A program made the position numbers and the translations under genes. From the NCBI GenBank assembly GCA_000310025.1, contig FN649752.1, forward strand, positions 2,608,303 to 2,643,855: 35,553 nucleotides of DNA. The letters are read 5' to 3'. Positions 18,801 through 28,689 of this stretch are shown here, piece after piece. The notes beneath the pieces were generated by a model, which saw only the letters and a list, made by a program, of their open reading frames with translations, made no database searches and was not told the origin of the DNA. The number at the start of each line of letters is the position of its first letter. The stretch's first letter is position 1. The DNA is from Ectocarpus siliculosus (Eukaryota > Sar > Phaeophyceae > Ectocarpales > Ectocarpaceae).

Positions 18801-21800
18801 AGCACAAGCGAGTGCACACGAGTTCGCGGTGTGCGAGCGAGCCAACCCATCCGGCAGAAAATCGTAAACGTGCGAGAGTCACACACGCTTGTAGACGCAG
18901 CAGTAGCACTCAACAACAATACCCGAGAAGCGAGAATCACGAAAGTCTACATACATGCGCATACGTACGTACAAGGTAGCAGAGAGGGAGGAGGAGAGAC
19001 AAAAGTTTATGCATTTAGTTGGCACGTTGACGCGATTCGCTCAGCCCCTTGCTCTCTTCGACGTCCTACTGGGCCGGCCGAAGCAGGGGATGGTTTAGGC
19101 CAACCCCGGAGATACGCGCACCGCAGGCGAAGAAAAAAATGCGACAGGGGCAAGATCTTAGAAAACGGGGCGGGGCTTGCACGCGGCGGCGGGACAAGAA
19201 GCGGCGGGACAAAAAGGGGTACCTGGGGGTTGTACAGGTCGGCGGTAAGCCCTCGGAACAGCTTCAGCTTCACCCCGTCTTCCGGCGCGTCCATGAGCTT
19301 CTTCATGCCCTGCGCAAGAAAACCAGAAGAAACCACCCAGAAAACGAAAAGCGAAAAGCGTTTTCTGCATGCGTGAGCACAACCGGACTTCAGACGTCTT
19401 CCGCCCGCGGCCTTCCCGACGTGACGTCGACCGACGCTGCTGCTGCTGTGCGGTGCGAGCGATTCACTGCTGTCGCATAGCGAACAACCTTTCAGGCGTT
19501 TCGTGGTCCGCCTACAGTAGCAACGCGGAATAGGTCAGCGCAAGGAGGGTACTGTACTCGGTGAAACGGTCCCGACTCGCTCCGGCCACACCGGCGAAGG
19601 GACCCAAGCCAAAAAAGCTTCCGCGCGGCAGGCAGGCGACAAGATGGACAAGAGTGTGGCCGCTGCTATTTCACCTCTCCCTCAGCAAAAAAAAAGAATA
19701 ACGATCACATCGAACGCAAAAAATCAATCGTGGTCAAGTGTGCACCCCGCCGAAGACGTGGCCAAAACATCGAAACCAATACAACCGATCGAAGTGAAAG
19801 CCCGGAAAAACTACGTACAAATATATATCGGTCGACGAAAAAAAATCGATTGGCCAATGAAGAAAAAAACGGCCGAACCTGCGGCGCGCGGCTTCCCCGC
19901 CCCCTTCCTCACTCACCTCGTCGAAATCGATGCCTTTCACGTTCTCTCCCTGCACTTCCAAGAGCTGGTCACCGACACGCACGGTGCCATCCTCCTGCGT
20001 GCGTAGTTCGAACAAGCCAAGGGTTGTGCACCACATACATGTGCCGATTACTCACGGAGCCCCGTCAACAGGCAACAAAAGCACATTCTATTGCGCGCGT
20101 GGAAATTAGTGTTGAGATCGGCGCGGTTGGCGGCGCTTGGCGGGGGGGGGTGCACGTGCAGATACGTGCGTCCTTATGGACACAAGGTGCGGGGGGACGA
20201 CCCGTCAGGTGAACGCATGCATAGTAGTGTGCAAGCAGTGTTTTGCACGAAGAGCCGCCAAGAAACGATCAAGGTACTTTGGTTGCCGCTGATAACAGCC
20301 ATATTTTTGGCCAGGACTTGGCACGTTGCGAGAGAAAAGATCGACCCCCTTCGCGCCAGGTACCGGCAGGTACTTTATCGTATGCCAGCAGGCGTCGGCA
20401 TCCGAGGAGAACACCAACAAACAAACAAAAAACCCATTCATCGCGCATGGATCATGCATCAGAGGTCCTGGCTGCGAAAAGGAATAAGACCTGCGTTCCT
20501 CGCCCAGTACAACTCTCATTCGAACCGGCAACGGGACCGAGAGTTAAGTACTTCGAGAAGTAGAACGCTGGAGAGAAAAATGCCAGTCCACGAGTTTTCT
20601 TTCTTTTTAGTTCATAAGGCACGACAACGACGGTCATAACCTCTCCCCTACTATCACACGATAAGCCGCCAGCTGACGGCCACATCCTCCCCCATTCCAC
20701 ACACACAAAAAACTTATCTCCCGTGCCTGCAATCCTGGGGGGATCACTAAATCCATGTTGTCAAGGCCTTTCCCCCCCGCCAGTACCTGTGGTAAATGGG
20801 GAACAATCCTCAACGGCGATCTGCTCGTGACACTCTCGTAGAGCCTTGGGGAATAACGCGAACCACCCTGTTGAGCAGGAACGTTGAGGCGCCGGTCTTT
20901 GTGCAGGCGAGGGAGTGCACAAGCACCGGTGCCTCAACCTTCGTTCATAACAGGATGGTTCGAGTCATCCTAAAGACACTACGCGAGTGCCACATGCCGA
21001 AGATTCTGCCCCGTTTACCACAGGCGCTGGTAGGGGAAGGGACTCTACGAGATGGATTTGGTGATCCCCCCAGGATTACACGCAGGGGATGAAGAGGAGG
21101 ATCTGCGCCTGCACCGAGATGTCACAATCGTCAACCCACCTGCAAGTAGAAGCATCGACAAATCGATTCATGCGCCAGGATCCGCCCTCGAAGATCGAGC
21201 TGCAAGTAAGGCAAACCACTATGCGGGAGATTTCAACCCGTCTAGATCTACCCTCCTTGTTGCTACTTTTTCAACGTATGGTGGTCTTGGCAAAGGCACC
21301 CAATCGGTTAATCTTCGCAATGGCCAACCATCTGGCCTACAAAAACATTTTTCCAGGGGAGACTTCGGCGACGAATCAGCCTTGCTTCGCCTCAAGGCTT
21401 ACCATACCCACAGAGTTCGGAGACGGTGTGCCTTTGAGCTAGATCGTTTTCTGCCTGTACGAACTCGTGACATCTTCAAACAACACGGACAACTGGTCGA
21501 CCAATTTCCACCACAACCAATGTGTTGGTCAATAGTGCGGGTGAAAAGGATGTTGATGGCAGTGAGGGTGGCTCTTTTGGGAGTGAGGAAGGAGAAGGAA
21601 AGGTAAGTGGAGAAAAGAGAAGGGTGAAAGCGATGATGGAGGAGGAAAGACGGCATGGAAGAGAGCAGGAGTATTGAGATACATGACCTTCCTCACAACA
21701 AACGCCGCAGGACTAGACAGGACCTGCCAAACAGTAGTGGGAATATTGGCGACGAGAGTAGCGGTGGAAAATGCAGGGAGGACGATGAAAGCACTCTGAA

Positions 21801-23778
21801 ATGAACGCGCGTCCAAAGCAGTAGCAGCCCACGTGCCGTTTTCTTCTGCTACTGCTAGGTTTCTGTCTATAATCCGGAGAGTGGCATAGCCTCCCCCATG
21901 GCGTCCACCTCACGGGGTGCCAGACAATGTCCTTTAGAAGCGTTTTTTGTTTCCAACCGCACCGAGACTGAAGACGTATTTTCATTGGTCAGCCGGTTGG
22001 CGCGACCGGTGCTATTATAACAACAAAGACACACACACACAACCCACACCGACAGCCACAGCGGCAAGCATGCATGCATTCCACCAGCGTCACCACCCAA
22101 CCCCCCCTCACCTGCGCAGAGCCACCGTCAGCTACCTCCTTCACCCTAAGCCCACCGAACCCTCCCACGTTTTCCTCGAGCACGAGGCCCATGGGCTTCT
22201 TCAGGGACACTTCGAGCTTCTCGGATTCGGCCATCCTCAGCCCCCCCCCGCCGCCGCGCCGCCGTCCTGCGCCAGCGGCGGTAGCCTCATTGGGGGAGGA
22301 TGCTACAGCTGCTGGTCGGCCGCAAAAGACAGAGGTTGAGGCCGAGGGCGCCGAAGGCAACGCTGCTGTTCTCGCCGTCTTGAACGGCAGACAGAGAAGG
22401 AGGGGAGCGGACGGAGAGAGGGCGGGGGGTTGCGTGATGATGCTCATGTCTCAAGAAACGTGGGCGGATGATGGTACCCATGGTGCTTCTAGGAGAGTAC
22501 TACAGGTTGCGCAATGGGCGCAAGTGGGGGATGGAGAGGCTAGCATTTACAACGCGTTGGTGTCAACAGAAGCCTCTAAACGAGGACAGGTAGCGGAGGG
22601 GAAAGGGGATGCTCAACTACTTGGTCTTAGCGATATTGTGGCGAATCTGAGCAAAGAACCAGTGACGCCGTTCGTCACGCGTGATGCCGAATTGCAACTC
22701 GGCAAGCCAACGACGCACATCCAAAATTTGCATTCAATTTGCATGTATGTGAGGGGAGAATGAAGTATATGATGGGGGTATGACGCTCGACAGACAAACC
22801 TGTGGAGCCCACGTTAGACCAATGACGGCATTTGTACACAATATTGTCTGCGGCCGCAGTTTGTGGTAGTGCCGACGCTTCTTCTGCAATAGACCGTTGC
22901 ATTTGCATCTAACACATGGAGAGAAACATCACCCTGAGGTCCTGGCGCGAACTTGAACGTGTTCTCTACTACTTACTAAGCGGCTGTGTTGTTTTCACGA
23001 GGACGGCTTCGTAGGGTACTGCTGTATTTCTGTCGCCAATTACTCCTGCCGTATGGTAGTATTTCTTGTCCTAGGTTTGCTGCTACGGCAGGTGTAGACT
23101 TCCCTTGCTACAGCAATACCTTCGTTCATTCTGACCATGCCGATAACTTCTCAACACTACTGTGTAGTGCTGTTGTGTACCTGCGGCAATGCGGGGCCCG
23201 CAACAAGGAAGTCAACCCGCAAGTTAGGCAAAAAAAAAAAGCCCCGCATGAATCTACAGCAGTACAACGGGGTGTATCCGTCTTTCGCCGATCTTGAGAC
23301 AAAAGGACAACGCGTCTCTCACACAGGTGCCAGAGACTTTTCCGGATACCACCGCCGATATATGTAGTTGGTTATCTCTGGTCTAACCCGATGCGGTCTA
23401 GAGGAGTACCAGTCCCGCCAGGGCGGTGCATGCAAACACCGGCCCAACCGTCCGTTGGTCGTTGGCTATTCGTGATTACACATGTACGACAATTTTGCTC
23501 ACAGCTTCTCCCGTGCTATGTTCCCGGCAGGGCAGGGTTTGGGGGATGCAGCAGCCTTGCCCTACATACTTCGATACCTGAACCACATCATAGAGAGGTT
23601 TCATGTCAGCTTCGAGCGCAACACCGCCAGCGTAGGGAGACATGTACATGAGCACAACGACAACCGCAGCACCAAGCGCTCGCACCTGCAGCGATGGGAG
23701 CACGAAAGCTGAACTTCCTGCTACCAGCCATGCCGAAACGCCGGCGAAGGCGAACCTTGAGCTCTTCTGCCCCACCAT
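15773..23778 (-). CDS. PDZ-cyclophilin fusion protein (peptidyl-prolyl cis-trans isomerase), putative plastid protein
   Basis: Nine exons in minus-strand order: 23778-23686, 22378-22112, 19994-19917, 19309-19223, 18571-18473, 17613-17533, 17010-16846, 16411-16301, 15802-15773. Every exon length is a multiple of three and every junction is phase 0 with GT/AG ends, giving 336 residues. Residues 1-31 are signal-peptide-like, about 32-85 an Ala/Ser/Gly-rich linker, about 86-168 a PDZ domain and 176-336 a complete cyclophilin. CypA-equivalent active-site residues are present: Arg227, Phe232, Met233, Gln235, Ala273, Asn274, Phe285, Trp293, Leu294, His298. Cyclophilins isomerise Xaa-Pro bonds during folding; PDZ domains bind C-terminal peptides. 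The joint of exon 1 is the least certain; the cyclophilin part is sure. The 2.1-kb intron 2 contains a foldback repeat. Confidence 0.85.
16301..16411 (-). CDS. PDZ-cyclophilin exon 8: cyclosporin-site Trp and His
   Basis: 37 codons, [17 protein letters not shown] then [20 protein letters not shown]. The Trp of TPWLD (CypA Trp121) is the main cyclosporin contact, so this domain should be drug-sensitive by family knowledge. The donor is AAGAAG|GTAAGC. Confidence 0.96.
16846..17010 (-). CDS. PDZ-cyclophilin exon 7: cyclophilin core
   Basis: 55 codons from [12 protein letters not shown] through [15 protein letters not shown] and [16 protein letters not shown] to ICVAK. All signature blocks of the cyclophilin family are intact (the family motif FxxxNFxLKHTGPGxLSMAN). 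The donor is GCAAAG|GTAAGG and the acceptor GGTGTCAG. Confidence 0.96.
17533..17613 (-). CDS. PDZ-cyclophilin exon 6: catalytic Arg segment
   Basis: 27 codons, [17 protein letters not shown] then [10 protein letters not shown]. It carries the catalytic Arg (CypA Arg55) and the Phe, Met and Gln of the proline pocket. The donor is CAG|GTACAT and the acceptor GTTTTAG. Confidence 0.95.
18473..18571 (-). CDS. PDZ-cyclophilin exon 5: cyclophilin N-terminus
   Basis: 33 codons, [19 protein letters not shown] then [14 protein letters not shown], ending CGGCAG|GTGCGC. It contains the conserved first strand and VPKTAENF helix. Two in-frame ATG codons lie shortly upstream without an intron, so a separate, non-fused cyclophilin starting near 18,601 is possible as an alternative transcript. 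Confidence 0.92.
19223..19309 (-). CDS. PDZ-cyclophilin exon 4: end of PDZ and linker
   Basis: 29 codons from a TTGCGCAG acceptor to a CCCCAG|GTACCC donor: [18 protein letters not shown] then [11 protein letters not shown]. This is the last PDZ helix and strand ([13 protein letters not shown]), followed by about seven linker residues ending Asn-Pro-Gln. The following exon begins VYFDIEING, so the junction recreates the usual cyclophilin start (Asn-Pro-x-Val-Tyr-Phe-Asp). Confidence 0.88.
19917..19994 (-). CDS. PDZ-cyclophilin exon 3: PDZ core
   Basis: 26 codons between a CGCACGCAG acceptor and a GACGAG|GTGAGT donor: [19 protein letters not shown] then KGIDFDE. The [14 protein letters not shown] block is the classic PDZ strand pair (usually RVGDxLlxVnG). 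It joins GGSAQ of exon 2 without a gap or extra residue. Confidence 0.9.
20711..21094. repeat. Foldback (MITE-like) hairpin element in intron 2
   Basis: The left arm (about 20,711-20,905) is an imperfect inverted copy of the right arm (about 20,915-21,094). Matching blocks: AATCCTGGGGGGATCAC with GTGATCCCCCCAGGATT, CCTGTGGTAAA with TTTACCACAGG, and GTTGAGGC...TTTGTGCA with TGCACAAGC...GCCTCAAC around a loop of about ten bases. It has no coding capacity. It lies in the intron that splits the PDZ domain and would form a long hairpin in the pre-mRNA. Target-site duplication not identified. Confidence 0.85.
22112..22378 (-). CDS. PDZ-cyclophilin exon 2: linker and first half of PDZ domain
   Basis: 89 codons from a CCGTTCAAG acceptor to a GCGCAG|GTGAGG donor. 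The first half is Ala/Ser/Pro-rich with Arg and no acidic cluster, like a transit peptide ([18 protein letters not shown]), then a Gly run. From [16 protein letters not shown] the PDZ fold begins, with the carboxylate-binding loop position G-L-V-L, then [15 protein letters not shown]. The open frame continues upstream to an ATG at 22,447. Confidence 0.75.
23686..23778 (-). CDS. PDZ-cyclophilin exon 1: signal peptide with plastid-type Phe motif
   Basis: The ATG at 23,776-23,778 opens [19 protein letters not shown], then [12 protein letters not shown] up to a CAG|GTGCGA donor. A basic start, a hydrophobic core and Ser-Ala-Phe at the expected cleavage site match the heterokont plastid presequence rule (ASAFAP-like motif, Phe at +1). 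Phase 0 fits exon 2. A second donor (CAG|GTATCG, about 23,571) would add about 38 residues, also in phase 0, with another hydrophobic stretch ([10 protein letters not shown]). A competing model starts translation in exon 2 at the ATG at 22,447. Confidence 0.45.
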
Positions 23779-23861
23779 TGTCCTGCGTTAGTCACGTTCA
23801 GTAAATCCTGGTCAAAGTGTGCTCCTCTCTCCGTCTCTGGTCTCTCGCTGCTCGTGCTCAC

Positions 23862-24092
23862 CTCGTACGCTGTGGCCAAACCCTCGAACCTCCCCAAAAC
23901 CTCATATTCCTCAGCTGGCGGCCCCCCTCCATCGATCCGCTTCACGGGCCGAACCGTTTTTAGTCGCTCCGCGTACGGAATGTCGCACGAATTCACGAAT
24001 TTCACATCTCTGATCTCACATCCCGGGTCTCGGGTGTCCGCTTCTCCGCTCATGCGTAGCATGGCGTTTGCTGCACTTCGTCGCATCTCGCT
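23862..24092 (-). CDS. Unassigned exon-like segment upstream of the PDZ-cyclophilin gene
   Basis: 77 codons, phase 0 at both ends, between a TCTTTTAG acceptor and a TATGAG|GTGAGC donor: SEMRRSAANAMLRMSGEAD, then RDVKFVNSCDIPYAERL, GGGPPAEEYEVLGRFEGLATAYE. Balanced composition and good splice sites suggest real coding. It could be part of a separate minus-strand gene, whose next exon would then read 23,686-23,789 in a different frame ([18 protein letters not shown]) from the presequence assigned above. I do not recognise a family. Confidence 0.4.
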
Positions 24093-24593
24093 CTAAAAGA
24101 AGACGAGAATATGTTGGCACCCCACGAGGGACATGATGCACTACAAATCGTATGGTACAACATTTTTCTCTGCATCATGAACAACCGTCACAGCGACATG
24201 GACCTGGACGAGCAGGGCCGCAACAACAAGAACAACGACACATCAACAGCATAACGAAAGTGCCAGCCCTTCATTGCGCTTCTTCAGCACACTTGGAGGT
24301 ATCCTGGGATCCCTGTGACAGAGGATGCAATCGATGTCTTCGTTGCATCGTGAAACCGTCGAGAATAAAAGAGACAGTTCAGTGTGAAACCTGGCGATAA
24401 GAGGATACGACAGGGTACACGCGCGATAGCGCCACATCAGTTTCAGAATGGGAGCGCCGGAGCGCCCGGGTTTACATGATAGTATTTCCTCTCTACCACT
24501 GCCACTGCCGCTGCCGCCTGTGTGCCCCATTCGATGGCGACCAATACCACAGAGCAGCGACGTCCTTGTGGTCACTACGCCGCTACCGACCGG

Positions 24594-24770
24594 TCACGTG
24601 TTTGTGTCGGTTCGGCACGCTACCTCCTGCCTTTTGGGCTTCTCAGCAAGCGGTGTTAGGAACGTATTTCCCAGGCAGCTGCATCTCCCAGATTGCAGGA
24701 CTCATGAGGGTCAAGCATGCCGACCGGTACATCTTTGTCTACGTCGTATGGGTGTCGACACAGCTGAACG
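24594..24770. repeat. Diverged tandem duplication, unit 1
   Basis: Shares blocks with 25,068-25,213 in the same orientation: an ACTACCTCC-like start, CAGCAAGCGG, GGCATTTCCC/CGTATTTCCC, TCTCC-AGA, then CTCATGAGGGTCAAGCATGC against CTCATGATGGTCACGCATGC. Identity looks near 70% by eye. Confidence 0.6.
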
Positions 24771-25067
24771 CTCACATCTGCTATATACATGACCTTTCTA
24801 TCCATCCTGAATGTGCCTCCAACATATGTAGCAATTACGCCCATATCTGGGAATGAATCCAGAAACTTCACCAATTCTGGGCAATCGTTGTCTGGACACC
24901 ACACATCAGTAGAAGGTTGGACACTGACACCTACACCTGCCCCTTCTCGTGCGGCTACCGCTGACGTTGGCACCGCTGCGCCCGGCGATTTCAACGGTTA
25001 CCGCAGAACAGAGATCGCCGTTCGGTCTCCATCGATCGATTCCCTCTATTCTCTACTAGTACTGGTA

Positions 25068-25213
25068 ACGCACACTACCTCCAGACCATGGTCTCACCAC
25101 AGCAAGCGGCGCTAAGAAGGCATTTCCCCGTCAGGTGTAGATCTCCAGAACCCAGGCTCATGATGGTCACGCATGCGCCGACGGGTCCATGGTCTACATC
25201 AGGGAGTTCTGCA
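25068..25213. repeat. Diverged tandem duplication, unit 2
   Basis: Counterpart of 24,594-24,770, about 470 bases away. On the minus strand both units can be read as DVDHGPVG... and DVDKDVPVG..., but a frameshift separates them afterwards, so at least one is not coding in that frame. Confidence 0.6.
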
Positions 25214-27020
25214 CTTGCTGGGAAAAAGCATTCCAGACCCCGCTTACCGGGAAGACCAAGGTCTGACGGTAATGTGAAGTATTGTACCTGCAGAGGAGAC
25301 CAATGGGTCGAGGCTAACCGTCCCGTCGCTTCTCTGTGGCAGTGGTCGGGGTCGTACGGGGCGCAACGGCGCCAGCGGGCGCAGCGGAGGAACGAGCAGG
25401 AGCTAGGTAGAGCATACATTTTCCGCGTAAAACGTTATTCAACGTGGACGGGTGGCGCAGCGATAACCATTTCATTGGCATGGGCGGTGACTGGCGAGTA
25501 TTCGCACGTGGGATTGTACTGTCGTTGCACTCACTATTTCCGAGACGGAATCGTCCCGTCGCTACCGAGGAACACGGTGAGATTTTTGACGCCACTACGA
25601 CGACGTCCAGGTGCATAGAAAGGCACGCCTCTCACTTGGTTCGCCGATGAAACCGCGGAAGATACGACGCCAGGGGTTGGTCCCCTAAGGCCAAAAGGGA
25701 ACGTCTACGACTACACCCAGCAACGGTTCGGGAGGCAGAGCATTATATACTTGTAGAAGCACGGCAGTGAAATGGCCGTGAACCAAATTGTATGGGGTGT
25801 TAGACCTTCGCGTTGCGCGAATGATTTCAACCTCTGCTTGACGAAGTACCGTAGCAAGATCGACGAAGCAGAAGTAACGAAGCCGTTGTTGCTGTACTTG
25901 GTACAGATTATACATTCGATGAGAAGTTGAACAGGGTTCAGTGTTCAAGAATGCCACAAGACTTGTTCCAGAACAACGTTCGTGTAGCAGTAAATGTGAG
26001 TACCAAGAACGTCATATTCGGTACTCAAAAGCACAGAGTTAGACGAAACCCCTGCAAAACCTGTTCTCCTCATACAGGTTGCGCTGGCTTCGTTGGGTAT
26101 CCCAGAGTGTACGATTTGAGCGAGAGTGTTCGCAGAAAGAGAGCGAGCGGGAGAGAGAGAGACAGAGACAGAGACAGAGAAGTATGAAGCATGACGGCTA
26201 TCACACGAAACTCTGTGTTTCAACGCGGGTTGGTGCCGCATGATGTGATGAGTCTACACGCCGAAAGCACGAGCAGCACCACTCGCCAAACATCGTTTAG
26301 TCGTCGATTGCATTTCCCCTAAACCTCGTGACAGCCACCATCCGGCACCGCGAATCCGTTTCACCAATTGACCCTCATACACGAGCTGCCCTCTCATGAG
26401 ATGCGGGCTGTGCTTCCTGTCAACACCGTAGTCTACATATTGATCATGGTATGCTAGGAAAATGCACGGGATCGGCACTGACGTTCACTTCATCCTTTAA
26501 GGTTTCTTTATTCACCTGTTCGGCCGTGAACTGACCCACTAACTACAGTAGTCAGTTTTCTGACACCGAGACAAATACACTAGAGGGTATCCAAACCCAA
26601 TTCCCGCACCTGCTACCAGCCCTTTCCGTCTGCTTTTTGTGGCGAATTTCCCCCAATGTTTTCATCCTCCGCTGGGGCGTGCCATTCTGCATACACAAGT
26701 TCAGTGATGAATACATCCACCAAAAGGTGCACATGCCCTACCGTTAGACTACACAGCACCAAACCAAAGGGTGGGAAAACTACACATTTGTTGACTCGCC
26801 ATGCACTCCAGTCGATCTGCCCCACTGCCGTTGGCACAACATCGAACACATACTTAGCGCTACACACTCACCAAATCCATGAAGTCCTTTCTCGGCGGCA
26901 GCTATTCTTACACGACCGCCTTCGAGCAAAAGAGACATACGTGCCTACACCAGTCAAGAACACCCGTCTCTACCACTCTACCTCGCCAACCTCCCACGCG
27001 GCACGCCTTCGACTCGGGCA

Positions 27021-27311
27021 TCATGGTGCCGCCGATGTAGGCATGACTTTCCACCTGAGGTGGGTGCCGGGGCGGACCACGTATCCTTTCTTTCGGACGA
27101 CCTCGTCATAGTCGTACGCTGACGAAAACTTGGTTATCTTTTCGGTTCTTGCTTGACTGACGAGGAAGCCGAACACGACCTTTCCGTTGTTGTCCAATTC
27201 GCAAACCCTTACGCGGTACCAGACGTCCTTCACGGCGCCCCCCGCGAGCACCTTGGGCAAGAGCAATTCCACATCAGACCCCATGACGGGGCTCCCAAGC
27301 TCGGTTGCCAA
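27021..27311 (-). CDS. Hypothetical exon-like open frame
   Basis: An open frame of about 97 codons with mixed, protein-like composition: SDVELLLPKVLAGGAVKD, WYRVRVCELDNNGKVVFGF, KFSSAYDYDEVVRKKGYVV. A possible donor, CTCAG|GTGGAA, near 27,063 would end the exon inside the frame. No family recognised. The 3' neighbour is a possible donor GTGAGTGTG near 26,871 after a short frame starting MSLLLEGGRVRIAAAEKG, which might be a separate first exon. Confidence 0.3.
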   Translation of the reverse strand: MATELGSPVMGSDVELLLPKVLAGGAVKDVWYRVRVCELDNNGKVVFGFLVSQARTEKITKFSSAYDYDEVVRKKGYVVRPGTHLRWKVMPTSAAP

Positions 27312-28099
27312 GTACCGGGGGCGGTGGTGAGTGCTGCGACAGGTGCACCGGCTGCCGCAGCTGCTGCTCTTGGTCAGCCCTATCGTATGTAGATCTCCGA
27401 CTGCAGCCGTATCGCGTGGCGGCGGCTGTTCGAAGGCGGCGGTCGGTCGTCAACACACACGAAGTGGGACATAGGGGGGCGAGATGATGGGGGGGTTGAG
27501 CGTTCGAATGACATATGTGGCCCGAGACCCTGCACGAACAGCCGGTCTATCTCTTCAAGGAAGATTCTATCTCATATACTTCGGCTACAGTACATGGTAT
27601 GAGGTTCGATCAAACTTGAACACTCAGTTGTACCACTCGCTCGTATCCAATCTGCCTGGTAGTTTCGAGTGTTGAACCATTTGTACCTGGTCTTGAGCTT
27701 GCACATCACGGTGCCAACGTTGTAATGCAATGTATGTACTCGTCGGTTCGGATCACGGGATGCCGGTTCAAGGTTGCGCTGGTCATCTCTTCCACCACCT
27801 TTGCTTCTGCCCGCGCCCTGCAGCTGATAGGAAGGGCCACGAAGCAGCCATGTTGCCCAGCAGGCGAGTATGTAGTATGGCGCTATTCTCCAGATAAATC
27901 CGCACGTCAGAAGCGATGATTTCCGACACCACCTGTCGATACTCACTTTTCTGCCGATGAGGCATGGCATCGGCCCTGAGACCCTTCCCCCATTCCCGCT
28001 CCTGGTACAATTCCCGGCCATTGTCAAGCTACGGAGGCCGAACAGCGTAGAGAGGAAGGCGATTGCGACGGAAATAAATGAGTGAGAGTTATACGATAG

Positions 28100-28564
28100 A
28101 TGGTCTACAGTAGTACTGCTGCTGCCGCTGCTGCTGCTGCAGTAGAGCGAGAAGGAGACGAGAAGGATGTGGGAAGGCTCGGCTTCAACAAAAATCTGGG
28201 GTCAGCTACATTACAGTTAGTCTACTACTGTAGGGCGTCACCTGCCATGGCGTCCATAAATCCACACAACGTCAAGCTGCCCAACGGCACCGTTGCCCGT
28301 GTACCTCGAGCGGAGCTTGAAGACCTTCTTGTTGTTCCTGTCGACAATAGACTATACCGCCAGTTCTCCTGCTGTTCAGGGACCCTGCTTCCCGCGCGTG
28401 CCTTGATGTCCCTGGACACAAGGAAATTCAAGGCGGCCTCCCTACACGATTACAACCGCAAGTCGGGCACAAGCGGAAAGCCAAGGCAAGAAGGAGGAAC
28501 AACAGCCAAAAGGCCGACGATGCCGGGGAGGGAGGGGGGGGTCAACAGGTTGAACTTTGTTTGA
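28100..28564 (+). CDS. Hypothetical protein, 154-codon open frame
   Basis: The frame begins with an Ala run from GCTGCC repeats and becomes protein-like in the middle: ASINPHNVKLPNGTVARV, then PRAELEDLLVVPVDNRLY, then a basic tail ending at TGA 28,562-28,564. A CTACTGTAG acceptor-like site precedes the better part, so the real exon may start near 28,234 (an ATG is at 28,247). No family recognised. It lies just left of the large inverted repeat. Confidence 0.3.
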   Translation: MVYSSTAAAAAAAAVEREGDEKDVGRLGFNKNLGSATLQLVYYCRASPAMASINPHNVKLPNGTVARVPRAELEDLLVVPVDNRLYRQFSCCSGTLLPARALMSLDTRKFKAASLHDYNRKSGTSGKPRQEGGTTAKRPTMPGREGGVNRLNFV

Positions 28565-28689
28565 GCAAGAATCATTCATAAGCCGATCGGTGCCTCGTGC
28601 GCAAAATGTAAAAGCTTGATGACGCGCGAACAGCAAAGCGCGACAGGATTATGCGATCTAGCCTAAGGGAGACCAAATGTATACTGGTT

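Larger units (their letters stand above)
24093..28099. other. Region of exon-like fragments; no assembled gene
   Basis: Several minus-strand frames look partly coding: 24,656-24,994 (CPELVKFLDSFPDMGVIATY), 25,685-25,957 (DLATVLRQAEVEIIRATRR) and 27,021-27,311 (VWYRVRVCELDNNGKVVF). They are short, do not chain with clear splice sites, and I recognise none. A minor GA repeat lies at about 26,147-26,180. The stretch may be one poorly conserved minus-strand gene or decayed copies. Confidence 0.3.

Noticed and set aside
18592-18940. Extra cyclophilin exon on the minus strand between 18,571 and 19,223
   Set aside because: The only acceptor-like AG is at 18,888, the frames read nothing conserved, and the flanking exons already join perfectly in phase 0.
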